Source of the DNA: Lachnoclostridium sp.
Lineage (GTDB): Bacteria > Bacillota > Clostridia > Lachnospirales > Lachnospiraceae
NCBI GenBank assembly: GCA_021770065.1
Contig: JAETRR010000034.1
Span: 1-62,803 of the forward strand
Direction: 5' to 3'
Length of the DNA stretch: 62,803 nt
The notes beneath the pieces are model-generated. The model saw only the letters and a program-made list of their open reading frames with translations, was not told where the DNA came from and did no database searches. Shown in pieces: positions 8,599 to 17,733 of this stretch (its first letter is position 1; each line of letters opens with the position of its first letter). The position numbers and the translations under genes were made by a program.

Positions 8599-10695
8599 AT
8601 GGACAATGGTATGGACAACATGTTGGACATGTATCTTTTTGAAACAAATTCATTACTTGAGCAGTTAGACGAGCTGTTAATAGAGGCAGAGAAGAATGAG
8701 GAGTTCACCACGGATGATGTCAATGAAATCTTCCGGGCCATGCACACAATCAAGGGGTCTTCGGCCATGATGGAATTCAATTCTCTGATGACAATTGCCC
8801 ACCGGATTGAAGACCTGTTTTTCTATGTACGGGAAAACGGTATCGATTCCCTGAACAGTACGGATAAGAGCGAATTGTTTAATCTAACGTTCAAGTCCAC
8901 GGATGTACTCCGCGGCGAAGTTGAGAAGCTGGAGAACAATGAGCCTCTTAGTACTAATATCGACAGTATCACTTCAGAAATTAATAGTTTTCTGAATAAA
9001 ATTAGCGGTTCGGGCGAACCGGAAGCAGAAGCGCCTGCTCCACAGGAGGGAGCGCCGGAGGCTAAGGCAGCCGTCGGAAACGAGACGGGCCAGAAGATAG
9101 TGGAGAGCTTTGGGAGCAAGTGTCCGTTTTTCCTTCAGATCTTTTTTGATGAAGGCTGCGGAATGGAGAATCTGAGGGCTTTTATGCTGGTGAATGCCCT
9201 TCACGGAACGGAGATAGAATTTGAATTCTATCCCGAGGATGTGGAGACCAACAGCGCCACCAGCGAGGCTATTATTGATCACGGCTTCTTTGTGGGATTA
9301 CATTCCGAGGAGGATGTGAATAAAGCTATTGCTGTAGTGGAGGAGCAGGGAAGTATCCAGACCTATGAGGTGATTCACGCGGAAGAGAAGAAACCGGAGG
9401 CCGAGGAGCCCAAAGCGGCAGATGCGCCTAAGACGGATCCCGCCCAGGCGGAACCGGCCAAGGGGAATCCGGCTGTGAAGGAGGTTGCCGGCGTCCAGCC
9501 GCAGCAGCATGCAAAGCAGAGCCTGATCAGCGTGAATCTTTCCAAGCTGGATGCATTGCAGGCTATTGTGGGAGAGATTGTAATTACGGAGTCCATGGTG
9601 GCTTCTTCGCCGGAGCTCCAGGGCCTGAAGCTGGATACCTTTTTGAAGAATACACGGCAGCTTCGCAAGCTTACGGACGATCTGCAGGATATTTCCATGT
9701 CCCTTAGAATGGTATCCATCTCCGGAACGTTCCAGAAGATGAACCGCATTGTCCGCGATATGAAGAAAGCGCTGAATAAGGATGTGCGCCTGACCATTAT
9801 CGGCGAGGATACGGAGATAGACAAGACCATCGTGGACAGCATCAGCGATCCGATTATGCATATTGTACGTAATTCCATGGATCACGGCATTGAGACCAGC
9901 AGGGAAGAGCGTATCGCGGCGGGCAAGGATCCCCAGGGCGAGCTGATTCTTTCCGCTTCCCATACAGGCAGCGAGGTGATTATATCCATTTCCGATGACG
10001 GGCAGGGTATGGATACGGAGAAGATTCTGTCGAAGGCTGCGAGAAACGGACTCCTGACCAAGCCGGAGAGTGAATACTCCAAGAAAGAGATTCTTGCCTT
10101 ACTGATGCTGCCGGGCTTTTCCACTAACGAAGAGGTGACGGAGTTCTCCGGCCGCGGCGTGGGCATGGACGTGGTGAAAAAGAATGTGGAGAGCGTGGGC
10201 GGAACCATCAGCATCACCAGCGAACTGGGACAGGGAAGCTGCACCACCCTGAAGATTCCGCTGACTATGGCCATTGTGGACGGTATGGAGATCCGGGTAG
10301 GCAGGACCATATTCACCGTTCCCATCTCCAACATCCGCCAGTCTATTAAGATAGCCAGGGAGAATGTGCTCCATGATGCCAAGGGAAATGAGATTGTAAA
10401 GATTATGGATGAATTCTATCCCATTATCCGCCTCCATGAGTTCTACAACATTGAGCCGGACATGACCAACATTGAGGACGGAATCCTAATCTGGGTGGAG
10501 GCGGGCGATCACTCCTACTGCATGTTTGTGGATGAGCTTCTGGGAGAGCGCCAGATCGTGGTAAAACCGCTTCCTTCCTATTTAAACAGCTTCAATATCA
10601 AGGATTACGGAATCAGCGGATGTACGATTCTGGGCGATGGAAACATCAGTATTATTCTGGAAGTTATGAATCTTTACAATGCGGCAAATGTATAA
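8599..10695 (+). CDS. cheA: Chemotaxis histidine kinase CheA
   Basis: Core kinase of the receptor array; phosphorylates CheY, CheB and CheV. The 698 residues show all five domains. An HPt domain (1-105) carries phospho-acceptor His49 in FRAMHTIKGSS. A P2-like response-regulator docking domain lies near 165-250, followed by an A/P/E-rich linker. The dimerisation helices are at about 306-372. The kinase domain has the N box HIVRNSMDHG (about 421), G1 DDGQGMD and G2 GRGVGMDVVK (about 517). A CheW-like domain runs from about 556 to the end. It is the first gene of the plus-strand motility supercluster, followed 89 bases later by cheW. Confidence 0.97.
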   Translation: MDNGMDNMLDMYLFETNSLLEQLDELLIEAEKNEEFTTDDVNEIFRAMHTIKGSSAMMEFNSLMTIAHRIEDLFFYVRENGIDSLNSTDKSELFNLTFKSTDVLRGEVEKLENNEPLSTNIDSITSEINSFLNKISGSGEPEAEAPAPQEGAPEAKAAVGNETGQKIVESFGSKCPFFLQIFFDEGCGMENLRAFMLVNALHGTEIEFEFYPEDVETNSATSEAIIDHGFFVGLHSEEDVNKAIAVVEEQGSIQTYEVIHAEEKKPEAEEPKAADAPKTDPAQAEPAKGNPAVKEVAGVQPQQHAKQSLISVNLSKLDALQAIVGEIVITESMVASSPELQGLKLDTFLKNTRQLRKLTDDLQDISMSLRMVSISGTFQKMNRIVRDMKKALNKDVRLTIIGEDTEIDKTIVDSISDPIMHIVRNSMDHGIETSREERIAAGKDPQGELILSASHTGSEVIISISDDGQGMDTEKILSKAARNGLLTKPESEYSKKEILALLMLPGFSTNEEVTEFSGRGVGMDVVKKNVESVGGTISITSELGQGSCTTLKIPLTMAIVDGMEIRVGRTIFTVPISNIRQSIKIARENVLHDAKGNEIVKIMDEFYPIIRLHEFYNIEPDMTNIEDGILIWVEAGDHSYCMFVDELLGERQIVVKPLPSYLNSFNIKDYGISGCTILGDGNISIILEVMNLYNAANV

Positions 10696-10707
10696 TTATG
10701 TGAGACC

Positions 10708-10724
10708 TTCAGCCGGGGGCTGAA
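10708..10724 (+). other. Small hairpin between cheA and cheW
   Basis: TTCAGCC and GGCTGAA pair perfectly around GGG, twelve bases after the cheA stop. A GGTTTT tract follows seven bases later, so it may weakly terminate or stabilise the cheA message. Confidence 0.4.
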
Positions 10725-10784
10725 CCGCTGGTTTTATGCTGCGGAAAAAGGGACTTACAGTAATATAGAGTTGGAGGAAAATAC

Positions 10785-11267
10785 ATGTCTACAGAACAGA
10801 TGCAGAATACAAATATAGACGGTCAGGAGAATGGGACCGCCGAGACCGATGTTTCCATGGAGCGTTACCTGACCTTCCGTTCGGACGGAACGACTATGGG
10901 TGTGAGCACAGATTATGTGATTGAGATTCTTACGGATCAGATTATTACCAAGATTCCCATGGTGCCTGAGTTTATCAAGGGAATCATCAATATGCGCGGA
11001 CAGATTGTACCAATCATTGATATGCGGCTGAAGATGGGCAAGTTTGCCGACAGCGCTGATACCACCTGTATCATTGTCCTGGAGATTGATTCCACCTGTG
11101 TGGGAATCCAGGTGGACGGAGTGGAGCAGGTGCTGGATATTGATAAGACCCAGATCTCACCCATTCCGGTTGAGGATCAGCAGGGGCTGGTGGACGGAAT
11201 GATTTCTCTGAGCAGTCAGGAGGTACTGTTGTTCCTGAACTGCCAGGAGTTAATCCGCACGTATTAA
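10785..11267 (+). CDS. cheW: Chemotaxis coupling protein CheW
   Basis: Scaffold that links chemoreceptors to CheA. The 160 residues consist of a 30-residue polar N-terminal extension and a single CheW/SH3-like domain. Typical strands are YLTFRSDGTTMGVSTDYVIEI, the receptor-contact loop PEFIKGIINMRGQIVPIIDMR, and VGIQVDGVEQVLDID. The start follows TTGGAGGAAAATAC. It sits between cheA and cheR. A hairpin (11283-11323) follows the gene, so it may close the first transcript or attenuate it. Confidence 0.96.
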   Translation: MSTEQMQNTNIDGQENGTAETDVSMERYLTFRSDGTTMGVSTDYVIEILTDQIITKIPMVPEFIKGIINMRGQIVPIIDMRLKMGKFADSADTTCIIVLEIDSTCVGIQVDGVEQVLDIDKTQISPIPVEDQQGLVDGMISLSSQEVLLFLNCQELIRTY

Positions 11268-11282
11268 AAGTGTATGAACAAA

Positions 11283-11323
11283 ACTCCCGGAAGCCTGCCA
11301 AGCAGCAGAATCCTTCCGGGAGT
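11283..11323 (+). terminator. Hairpin after cheW, weak terminator or attenuator
   Basis: ACTCCCGGAAG (11283-11293) pairs perfectly with CTTCCGGGAGT (11313-11323) across a 19-base loop. The T-run comes only 13 bases later (GGTTTTTT), so simple intrinsic termination is uncertain. Confidence 0.45.
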
Positions 11324-11367
11324 ATGTCAAGTCCGGTTTTTTATGGGACTTAAATTAGGAGGGTATT

Positions 11368-12177
11368 ATGCTTACGATAACAGATAGTGATTTTCAACGG
11401 CTGATTAGCTTCGTAAAAGCTAACTACGGAATTGATTTATCCAAGAAAAAACAGCTTATTATGGGCAGACTTTCCGGAACCATTATGTCAATGGGATTTG
11501 AAAGCTTTAAGGATTACGTGGATTATCTGTTAAAGAATAAAAAGCCGGAAGACCTGGAGCTGATGCTGAATAAGCTGACTACAAATTACACATATTTTAT
11601 GCGTGAGGAGGTGCATTTCAAGTTTTTTACCGAGACGATACTTCCTTATCTGGAAAAAACGAAGAAGAATAAAGTTTTAAGCATCTGGAGCGCCGGATGT
11701 TCTTCGGGAGAGGAACCTTACACCATATCCATGCTGCTTAAGGAGTATTTTGGCTCCAAGCCCGGCTGGGATACCCGGGTGCTGGCCACGGATATTTCCC
11801 GGAATGCCCTGGGAGCGGCGCAGCATGCAGTTTATGACGAGAGTTCTTTAAAGGAAGTGCCTCCTGCCTGGAAAAACAAGTATTTTGTCAAAACGCCGGA
11901 ACCCGGAATCTATGAGGTTGCGCCGGTGATTAAGAATAATGTGATTTTCCGTACCTTTAATCTGATGGAGCCCATTCATTTCAAACTGAAGTTTGACGTG
12001 ATTTTCTGCAGAAATGTGATGATTTACTTTGATCAAGCGACGAAGGAGGCTCTGGTAAAGCGGTTTTATCAGGCAACGAATCCGGGCGGCTATCTTCTTA
12101 TCGGCCATTCGGAGAGCCTGAACAAGGAAAATACGCCTTATAAGTATCTGATGCCGGCGACATACCGCAAGGAGTAA
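11368..12177 (+). CDS. cheR: Chemotaxis protein methyltransferase CheR
   Basis: SAM-dependent enzyme that methylates glutamates of chemoreceptors during adaptation. The 269 residues comprise an N-terminal helical domain (1-75) and a Rossmann methyltransferase domain. The loop NYTYFMREEVHFKFF is the typical substrate-side TxFFR-like motif with tyrosine in place of the first phenylalanine. WSAGCSSGEEPYTISML binds SAM, ATDIS holds the acidic ribose contact, and FDVIFCRNVMIYFD is the conserved C-terminal block. It follows cheW and precedes its opposing enzyme cheB. Confidence 0.96.
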   Translation: MLTITDSDFQRLISFVKANYGIDLSKKKQLIMGRLSGTIMSMGFESFKDYVDYLLKNKKPEDLELMLNKLTTNYTYFMREEVHFKFFTETILPYLEKTKKNKVLSIWSAGCSSGEEPYTISMLLKEYFGSKPGWDTRVLATDISRNALGAAQHAVYDESSLKEVPPAWKNKYFVKTPEPGIYEVAPVIKNNVIFRTFNLMEPIHFKLKFDVIFCRNVMIYFDQATKEALVKRFYQATNPGGYLLIGHSESLNKENTPYKYLMPATYRKE

Positions 12178-12270
12178 TACCCTTTGCAATACCCGACCCC
12201 TTGGGCGTATCAAATTTCATGCCCCGCTGTTTGCGGCGGGGTTAATGACTTAGAAAGGCTTTGAATAACT

Positions 12271-13344
12271 ATGATTAAAAAAATAAGAGTGTTCGTGGTG
12301 GATGACTCCATCTTTTTCAGACAGATGCTGATCAATGATTTGAAGGAACGCAGCAATCTTGAGGTTGTGGGTTTTGCGGCCAGTGCTCTTGAGGCCCGGA
12401 CAAAGATTCCAACTATAAAGCCGGATGTTATCACTATGGATGTAGAGATGCCGGGCTTAAGCGGAATTGATTTTTTGAAAGAGCTGCTGCCCAAATATCC
12501 CATTCCGGTAATTCTGGTTTCCTCCCTGAACCTGAGCGTATTTGATGCCCTGGCTGCCGGTGCGGTGGATTTTGTGCAGAAACCCAATATGACCAAGGAT
12601 TATAATGTCAAGAGCTTTTTTAACGTACTGAACAGTAAGATTTTTATTGCCTCCAGGGCAAAGGTGAATGTGAAGCAGCCCCAGGCGGCCCATCCTGCGG
12701 GAGGCCAGGCGGCATCTCCAGCAGGAGCGACTGCGGCGTTCAGTTCTAACCTTTCCCAGGCAATTCAGAATACCATGCTGATTGCCATCGGCGCCTCCAC
12801 GGGCGGGACCGAGGCGACTCTGGAGGTATTGCAGAGACTGCCGGCGGATATGCCGGGCATTGTGGTGACGCAGCATATGCCGGAGGGTTTTACCAAGATG
12901 TATGCGGAGAGGCTGAACCGTATCTGCAAGCTGGAAGTGAAGGAGGCCCAGAACGGAGACCGCGTCCGTAAGGGGCTGGTGCTTATCGCCCCGGGAGGTC
13001 CGCTGCAGATGCGCGTGGAGAAGGATCTGAAAGGTTTTTATGTGTCCTGCCAGCCGGGAGAGAAGGTGAACGGACACCGGCCTTCTGTAGACGTGCTCTT
13101 TTCTTCCGTTGCCAAAAAGGCAGGCAGAAATGCAGTAGGTATTATTATGACCGGTATGGGACGCGACGGTGCAAGCGGACTTCTGGAGATGCGCCAGGCC
13201 GGAGCATTTACCATCGGCCAGGATAAGGAGTCCTGCGTAGTGTACGGCATGCCTATGGTGGCTTTTGACATCGGCGGAGTCTGCGTTCAGGCTTCCTGCA
13301 CCAATATTTCCAATGTCTTATTGAATCAGCTGCGGAAAATGTGA
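12271..13344 (+). CDS. cheB: Chemotaxis receptor glutamate methylesterase CheB
   Basis: Response regulator with effector domain that removes methyl groups from (and deamidates) chemoreceptors. The 357 residues have a receiver domain with Asp11, Asp12 and phospho-acceptor Asp57 (TMDVEMPG). An alanine/proline-rich linker runs from about 135 to 165. The methylesterase domain has Ser176 (GASTGGTEA), His202 (TQHMPEG) and Asp299 (GMGRDGAS) as its triad. The cheR-cheB spacer of 93 bases contains a CCCCGC/GCGGGG hairpin without a T-run. CheD, encoded later in the window, provides the separate Firmicutes-type receptor deamidase. Confidence 0.96.
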   Translation: MIKKIRVFVVDDSIFFRQMLINDLKERSNLEVVGFAASALEARTKIPTIKPDVITMDVEMPGLSGIDFLKELLPKYPIPVILVSSLNLSVFDALAAGAVDFVQKPNMTKDYNVKSFFNVLNSKIFIASRAKVNVKQPQAAHPAGGQAASPAGATAAFSSNLSQAIQNTMLIAIGASTGGTEATLEVLQRLPADMPGIVVTQHMPEGFTKMYAERLNRICKLEVKEAQNGDRVRKGLVLIAPGGPLQMRVEKDLKGFYVSCQPGEKVNGHRPSVDVLFSSVAKKAGRNAVGIIMTGMGRDGASGLLEMRQAGAFTIGQDKESCVVYGMPMVAFDIGGVCVQASCTNISNVLLNQLRKM

Positions 13345-13475
13345 ATTTTACGGGGGCTGTACAGGGAGTGTTCTTTTTCGGGGAATGCATCCGGTACGGC
13401 TTCTTTTGAATTTCACGGACTTTTAGAGAAGCAGGGAAATTTTATGCACTCTTTTGTTATGTTTTTTCCGTTTCG

Positions 13476-13490
13476 GCCGATAAATATAAT
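13476..13490 (+). promoter_or_regulatory. Sigma28-like -10 fused to a TATAAT box upstream of flgM
   Basis: GCCGATAA (13476-13483) matches seven of eight bases of the sigma28 -10 consensus. TATAAT follows at 13485-13490. The -35 side is only T-rich. The position, about 40 bases before flgM, is right for a late flagellar promoter. Confidence 0.45.
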
Positions 13491-13530
13491 AAGAAGCAGG
13501 ACGTAAGTTTCTCTGAAAGGAGTTTCACGT

Positions 13531-13845
13531 ATGAAAATAACATTAAACAATATAAGTCCATACCGTATGGAGACGGCCGGACATACAAGGTCCGAGGGAA
13601 AGGTTTCCGCCGGGGCTAAGGGGAACTATGATGCCCTGACTATCCAGTCCAGCTCCAGACAGATTCAGGAAAAGACATTTTCCGATGCTCTGTCCAGACA
13701 GGTGGTATCGGATGCGAGACAGGGAGCGCCTGCGGATAAGGTGGAGAGCTTAAGACAGCAGGTGGAGTCGGGGACTTATCAGATTGATCCCTATATGATT
13801 GCGGCCCGTATGCTGGTAAGCGGGGAGGCTTTTGCCCATGCATGA
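13531..13845 (+). CDS. flgM: Anti-sigma28 factor FlgM
   Basis: Binds the flagellar sigma factor until the hook is complete, then is exported. The 104 residues are typical. The N-terminal half is polar and probably disordered. The C-terminal half holds the sigma-binding helices (DALSRQVVSDARQ, ADKVESLRQQVESGTYQIDPYMIAARML), with the characteristic SGTYQID turn. The start follows AAAGGAG. It overlaps flgN by eight bases. Its target, the sigma factor, is encoded 27 kb downstream at 40469. Confidence 0.93.
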   Translation: MKITLNNISPYRMETAGHTRSEGKVSAGAKGNYDALTIQSSSRQIQEKTFSDALSRQVVSDARQGAPADKVESLRQQVESGTYQIDPYMIAARMLVSGEAFAHA

Positions 13846-14302
13846 CTTGTCCTCATTTCAGGAATTGATCCGGCAGCTGATAGGGCTTTTTGACCGTATG
13901 ATTCCTCTGGAGCAGTCGAAGCTTGAGGTGGTAAGCCGTAATCAGGTTACGCGGCTGGAGGATATTATAAAGAAGGAACAGGCAGAGATTATGTCTCTGA
14001 GAGGGCTGGATCAGAAGCGGGAACGGCTTCAGGAAGAGCTTGGATGGAAAGATTTGTCTTTTCAGGAGATACTTGGACGGCTGTCTGAGGAGCAGCGGCC
14101 GGTTATGAAGCAGCTCTTTGATGAGCTGGCCGCGCGTGTGACTGCCTTCCGTTCGGTGACAGAGAGCTCCAGGACTATTATGGAGGTCAACCTGCACGCT
14201 ATTAATCAGATGGCAGCCAGACAGGGGGGCGGAACAAAAACCTACAAAGAAGACGGTTCTGTGGAGGCCGGTCCGGCCCACTTTACCGATCGGCGCATAT
14301 AA
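13838..14302 (+). CDS. flgN: Flagellar chaperone FlgN
   Basis: Export chaperone that in other bacteria escorts the hook-filament junction proteins FlgK and FlgL. The 154 residues are almost wholly alpha-helical with a leucine/glutamate-rich coiled-coil pattern (QEELGWKDLSFQEILGRLS) and a NLHAINQMAAR tail. Sequence conservation in this family is low, so the call rests on size, helicity and position directly before flgK. The ATG at 13838 lies ten bases after GGGGAGG; a TTG at 13832 is in frame but less likely. It overlaps flgM. Confidence 0.8.
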   Translation: MHDLSSFQELIRQLIGLFDRMIPLEQSKLEVVSRNQVTRLEDIIKKEQAEIMSLRGLDQKRERLQEELGWKDLSFQEILGRLSEEQRPVMKQLFDELAARVTAFRSVTESSRTIMEVNLHAINQMAARQGGGTKTYKEDGSVEAGPAHFTDRRI

Positions 14303-14318
14303 AGGAGGATACGAAAGT

Positions 14319-15929
14319 ATGATGCGTTCAACCTTTGCCGGTTTTACCACGGCCACGCTTGCTTTGAATGCAAGCCACCGGGCTCTGGAGGTAACCGGAC
14401 AGAATATTGCGAATATTAATACGCCGGGCTATACAAGACAGCGCCTGGATATCAAGAGTTTATATCTTCGGGGAGGAGAATTTTACAATTCCAATCCCAA
14501 TGCCAGAATCGGCTTTGGTGTGGAGATTACGGGAGTTTCACAGCTGCGGGATCCGTTTCTGGATATTCAGTACCGGCTGCAGATGGGAAAGCTGGGTACG
14601 ACAGATGCGCAGGTGGCCGGATATGAGAAGCTGGCGAATATTCTGGATGAAACCAACAGCAGCGGAATTAAGAATGCTCTGAGTGATTTGGCTTCCCAGC
14701 TTCAGAAGCTTGCTCAGAATCCCAACAGCAAGGAATATGATTCCATGGTGCGCTCTTCCAGCCAGATTCTTTTGAACCTGTTTCACCAGAATGCCACTGA
14801 TCTTCAGGAGGTGCGCAAAGATCTGACAAGTGAGTTCCGCGACACGACGATTCCGGATGCCAATAAGATCATCCAGAATATTGCGGAACTGAACGAGAGC
14901 ATCAAGAACAGTGAGATCCTGGGGAATCCGGCACTGGAATTGAAAGACGAGCGGAACGAGCTGATTGATGAACTGGCCAGCTATCTTCCTATTTCCGTCA
15001 AGTACCGTGACCATGATCTGGGTGCGGGCTTCACCGTGGAAGAACTGGATATCTATTATACGGATGCGGACGGTACCAGTTATAAGCTGATCTCCGATAA
15101 TCTGACCGGAATACTGTCTGCCAATGCAGACGGCCAGCCGGTAGAGCTGTATATTACGGATGCCTATGGCAAGGGGCCCGAGGAGATTACTGATTCCATC
15201 GGGGACGGCGTATTGAAGGGAACCCTTGATATACTGAATAAATCCGGAGGGTTTGATGCACCGCCTTCGGATATAAGAGGAATCGGATATTATGAGAAGT
15301 CTCTGGATTCTCTGGCGGCAACACTGGCAGAGACGCTGAATAAGCTGAATGCGGTGGAGGTCAAAGATGCAGACGGCAATCCGGTGCTTGATGTCAACGG
15401 CAATCCGGTCACGGAAAAGCGCGATCTCTTTGAGCCGATTGATCCCAATCAGCCGATGTCGGCTTCCAATATAAAGATAGCTGACAAATGGGCCAACGGT
15501 GAATATGGCATTACGATTTCCAATGTTGAGGTGCCTAACGGCGAGGGTGATAATTCTACCGGAGCTACGGCGGATGAGAATGTGCTTAAGATGATTAAAG
15601 CATTGTCGGCAGATCAGCAGTTCACATATATGGATCCGGCGGGAAATAAAGTGGATTTTTACAAAGGTAGTTTTTACAACTGCTTTGTAAATATGGAGAA
15701 TATTTTAAATATTGATTTAAAGGCAGGCAACAGTACCCTGGATAATAAGATTACTGTTATCAATCAGACCGCAGATCTGAAGGATTCCATTTCCGGAGTT
15801 TCTCTGGACGAAGAAGGAATCAATCTGCTTCATTACCAGCAGTCTTATTCGGCGGCGGCCAGACTGATGACTACACTGGATGAAGCTCTGGATAAGCTGA
15901 TTAACGGAACCGGTGTAGTAGGACGATAG
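14319..15929 (+). CDS. flgK: Flagellar hook-associated protein 1 FlgK
   Basis: First junction protein between hook and filament. The 536 residues include the rod/hook-family N-terminal helix with ALEVTGQNIANINTPGYTRQRLD and a C-terminal heptad helix ending MTTLDEALDKLINGTGVVGR. The usual FlgK N-terminal domain continues with NSSGIKNALSDLASQLQKLAQNP, and DERNELIDELASYL is characteristic. The central part is variable and surface exposed. The ATG follows AAAGGAGG. It is followed by flgL with a 16-base gap. Confidence 0.95.
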   Translation: MMRSTFAGFTTATLALNASHRALEVTGQNIANINTPGYTRQRLDIKSLYLRGGEFYNSNPNARIGFGVEITGVSQLRDPFLDIQYRLQMGKLGTTDAQVAGYEKLANILDETNSSGIKNALSDLASQLQKLAQNPNSKEYDSMVRSSSQILLNLFHQNATDLQEVRKDLTSEFRDTTIPDANKIIQNIAELNESIKNSEILGNPALELKDERNELIDELASYLPISVKYRDHDLGAGFTVEELDIYYTDADGTSYKLISDNLTGILSANADGQPVELYITDAYGKGPEEITDSIGDGVLKGTLDILNKSGGFDAPPSDIRGIGYYEKSLDSLAATLAETLNKLNAVEVKDADGNPVLDVNGNPVTEKRDLFEPIDPNQPMSASNIKIADKWANGEYGITISNVEVPNGEGDNSTGATADENVLKMIKALSADQQFTYMDPAGNKVDFYKGSFYNCFVNMENILNIDLKAGNSTLDNKITVINQTADLKDSISGVSLDEEGINLLHYQQSYSAAARLMTTLDEALDKLINGTGVVGR

Positions 15930-15945
15930 GCAGGAGGAAATCACG

Positions 15946-16962
15946 GTGAGAATTACAACAAGCGCTTTAATTAGAAATTATAAGTCCAATTTAAATAATT
16001 CCATAAACAATCTGAACTCGGCCCGGACAAAGGTAATGACTAACCGCAAGTTTACCAAGGGATACGAGGATCCGACCGGTGCGGTGCGGGAGTCGGCGCT
16101 GAACTGGAAGTATGCCAGAAACCAGGATTATATTGATGCAATTGATGATGCCCAGTCCTTCCAGAATGCACAGGAGGACGCTATCACACAGATTAATACC
16201 CAGGCGCGTTATCTGAGCAAACAGTACGGACTGGAAGCCATGAACGGCACGAACTGGCCTCATGATGTGCGTCAGTCCTATGCGCAGGCATTCCGCCAGG
16301 CGCAGGAATCCATGACTATGAGCATGAACGCCAGCTACAGTGACAGATTTGTATTTGGCGGATCTGACGGAGGGCATACCCCCTTTGAGCTCAGGACAAA
16401 TGCAGACGGCTCCAGAACGCTTTTGTACCGGGGATTGGATGTAGATCATCCGGATGCGCAGGAGGCTTTGAAAAAGATGGCTGATGAGCAGGTGTTCACC
16501 GACCTGGGTTTTGGCCTGACTATGGATGATACGACGGGAAAGGTAGCCAATTCCAGCGCTTTTAATACGGCTCTCCCGGGAATTAATGTGGTGGGGTACG
16601 GAAAGGATGATAACGGCAACAGTAAAAATATCATAAGTCTGGCCGGCCAGATAGCGGATGTCCTGGATGCGGAGGATTTTGACGAGGCAAAGTACAAAGA
16701 GCTTTTGGAGGCTTTTGACGGGGCCAGAAGCCTTCTGGCGGATAATCTGACGGCCATCGGTACCAGAACCAATTTCCTTGAGAATACCAAGGAGAGACTG
16801 GAGGATCAGCAGCTTAATCTGACAGAGCAGTATGACAACGTAGTCAATGTAGATATGGCAGAAGCAATCACGGAATTCTCCTGGGCTCAGTATGCATACA
16901 ATGCGGCTTTGAAGATAGGAACGAATATTCTTTCGCCGTCCTTTATCGACTTTATGAGATAA
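15946..16962 (+). CDS. flgL: Flagellar hook-associated protein 3 FlgL
   Basis: Second junction protein, structurally flagellin-like. The 338 residues have an N-terminal helix (RNYKSNLNNSINNLNSARTKVMT) and a C-terminal helix (FSWAQYAYNAALKIGTNIL) that form the D0/D1 core. The central region FVFGGSDGGHTPFEL is the FlgL/FlgK marker. It starts with GTG after AGGAGG. The N-terminal motif usually reading SxG..I..ASDDP is here GYEDPTGAVRESALNW, a normal clostridial variation. Confidence 0.93.
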   Translation: MRITTSALIRNYKSNLNNSINNLNSARTKVMTNRKFTKGYEDPTGAVRESALNWKYARNQDYIDAIDDAQSFQNAQEDAITQINTQARYLSKQYGLEAMNGTNWPHDVRQSYAQAFRQAQESMTMSMNASYSDRFVFGGSDGGHTPFELRTNADGSRTLLYRGLDVDHPDAQEALKKMADEQVFTDLGFGLTMDDTTGKVANSSAFNTALPGINVVGYGKDDNGNSKNIISLAGQIADVLDAEDFDEAKYKELLEAFDGARSLLADNLTAIGTRTNFLENTKERLEDQQLNLTEQYDNVVNVDMAEAITEFSWAQYAYNAALKIGTNILSPSFIDFMR

Positions 16963-17032
16963 CAGAAGATGCCGGAAGAAAAATTTATCAGATGTAGAAT
17001 AAATTTTACATGGTTTGGAGGGGAAGCATGGT

Positions 17033-17638
17033 ATGAAGCAGTTAATTAATATCACAACTGTACCGATTCAGTATGAATTAAAGATACAGAACGCACGTCT
17101 GCAGTATAAGAACGCGACTGCAGAGGTAGAAATCAGCCGGGATAAGGGCGGAATGACCATTAAGAGCCGGCCTGTAAAATTAAATATTGATTCTTTTGAG
17201 GCAAGGAACTCAGTGGTTCCCACCCCGGCTACAAGTATCAGCCAGACAGCGCAAAAAGGGCAGCAGGCCGCTTATGAGGCAACGGCCCAGCTGGCACAGG
17301 AGGGACAGCTGATGCTGAAGGCGAAGATTGGAGAAGATGTGCTGGGACAGATTTTTGCCAATCGGAACCAGCAGCCTACAGGAGAATTTGAGCTTGGGTT
17401 TACGCCTTCTGCGCCGGTGGATTTGAGCTATGAAGCGGGAGATCTCATTATCAATTATCAGATGGATAAGCTGAACTTTGATATGAAGGTTGCCAACGGA
17501 AATTTTGAATTTGTTCCCGGCGATATAGAGCTTTCTGTCACACAGCATCCGGAGGTAAGGATAGAGTACATTGGAGGGCCGATTTACGTTCCCCCAAGTG
17601 CGGATCCCAATTTTGAACCGTTAGATGTAAGGGCTTAG
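17033..17638 (+). CDS. DUF6470 flagellar-operon protein (YviE-like)
   Basis: 201 residues of unknown biochemical role. The family is found next to flgL and fliW in Firmicutes (YviE of Bacillus). The N-terminal MKQLINITTVPIQYELKIQ strand and the NARLQYKNATAEVEISR segment are the recognisable parts. The C-terminal half alternates beta strands and ends in PPSADPNFEPLDVRA. I start at the ATG at 17033, behind GGAGGGG; an upstream TTG is in frame. The stop codon region is built into an intrinsic terminator. Confidence 0.8.
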   Translation: MKQLINITTVPIQYELKIQNARLQYKNATAEVEISRDKGGMTIKSRPVKLNIDSFEARNSVVPTPATSISQTAQKGQQAAYEATAQLAQEGQLMLKAKIGEDVLGQIFANRNQQPTGEFELGFTPSAPVDLSYEAGDLIINYQMDKLNFDMKVANGNFEFVPGDIELSVTQHPEVRIEYIGGPIYVPPSADPNFEPLDVRA

Positions 17639-17653
17639 CGATAAGCCCTTTTT
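17629..17653 (+). terminator. Intrinsic terminator overlapping the end of the DUF6470 gene
   Basis: GGGCTTA (17631-17637) and TAAGCCC (17642-17648) pair around a four-base loop. TTTTT follows. The last coding bases are part of the left arm. A second hairpin (17667-17690, CCCCCTTTCC against GGGAAAGAGGG) comes next, ahead of fliW. Confidence 0.75.
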
Positions 17654-17733
17654 CCTTTATAAAAATCCCCCTTTCCGTCGGGAAAGAGGGTTGAATCCTT
17701 AAGAACAGGGTATATTCTTTACGGAGGTCATAA

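Noticed and set aside
15991..17055. Open frame of 354 codons on the minus strand
   Set aside because: It is antisense to flgL, whose flagellin-like ends are clear.
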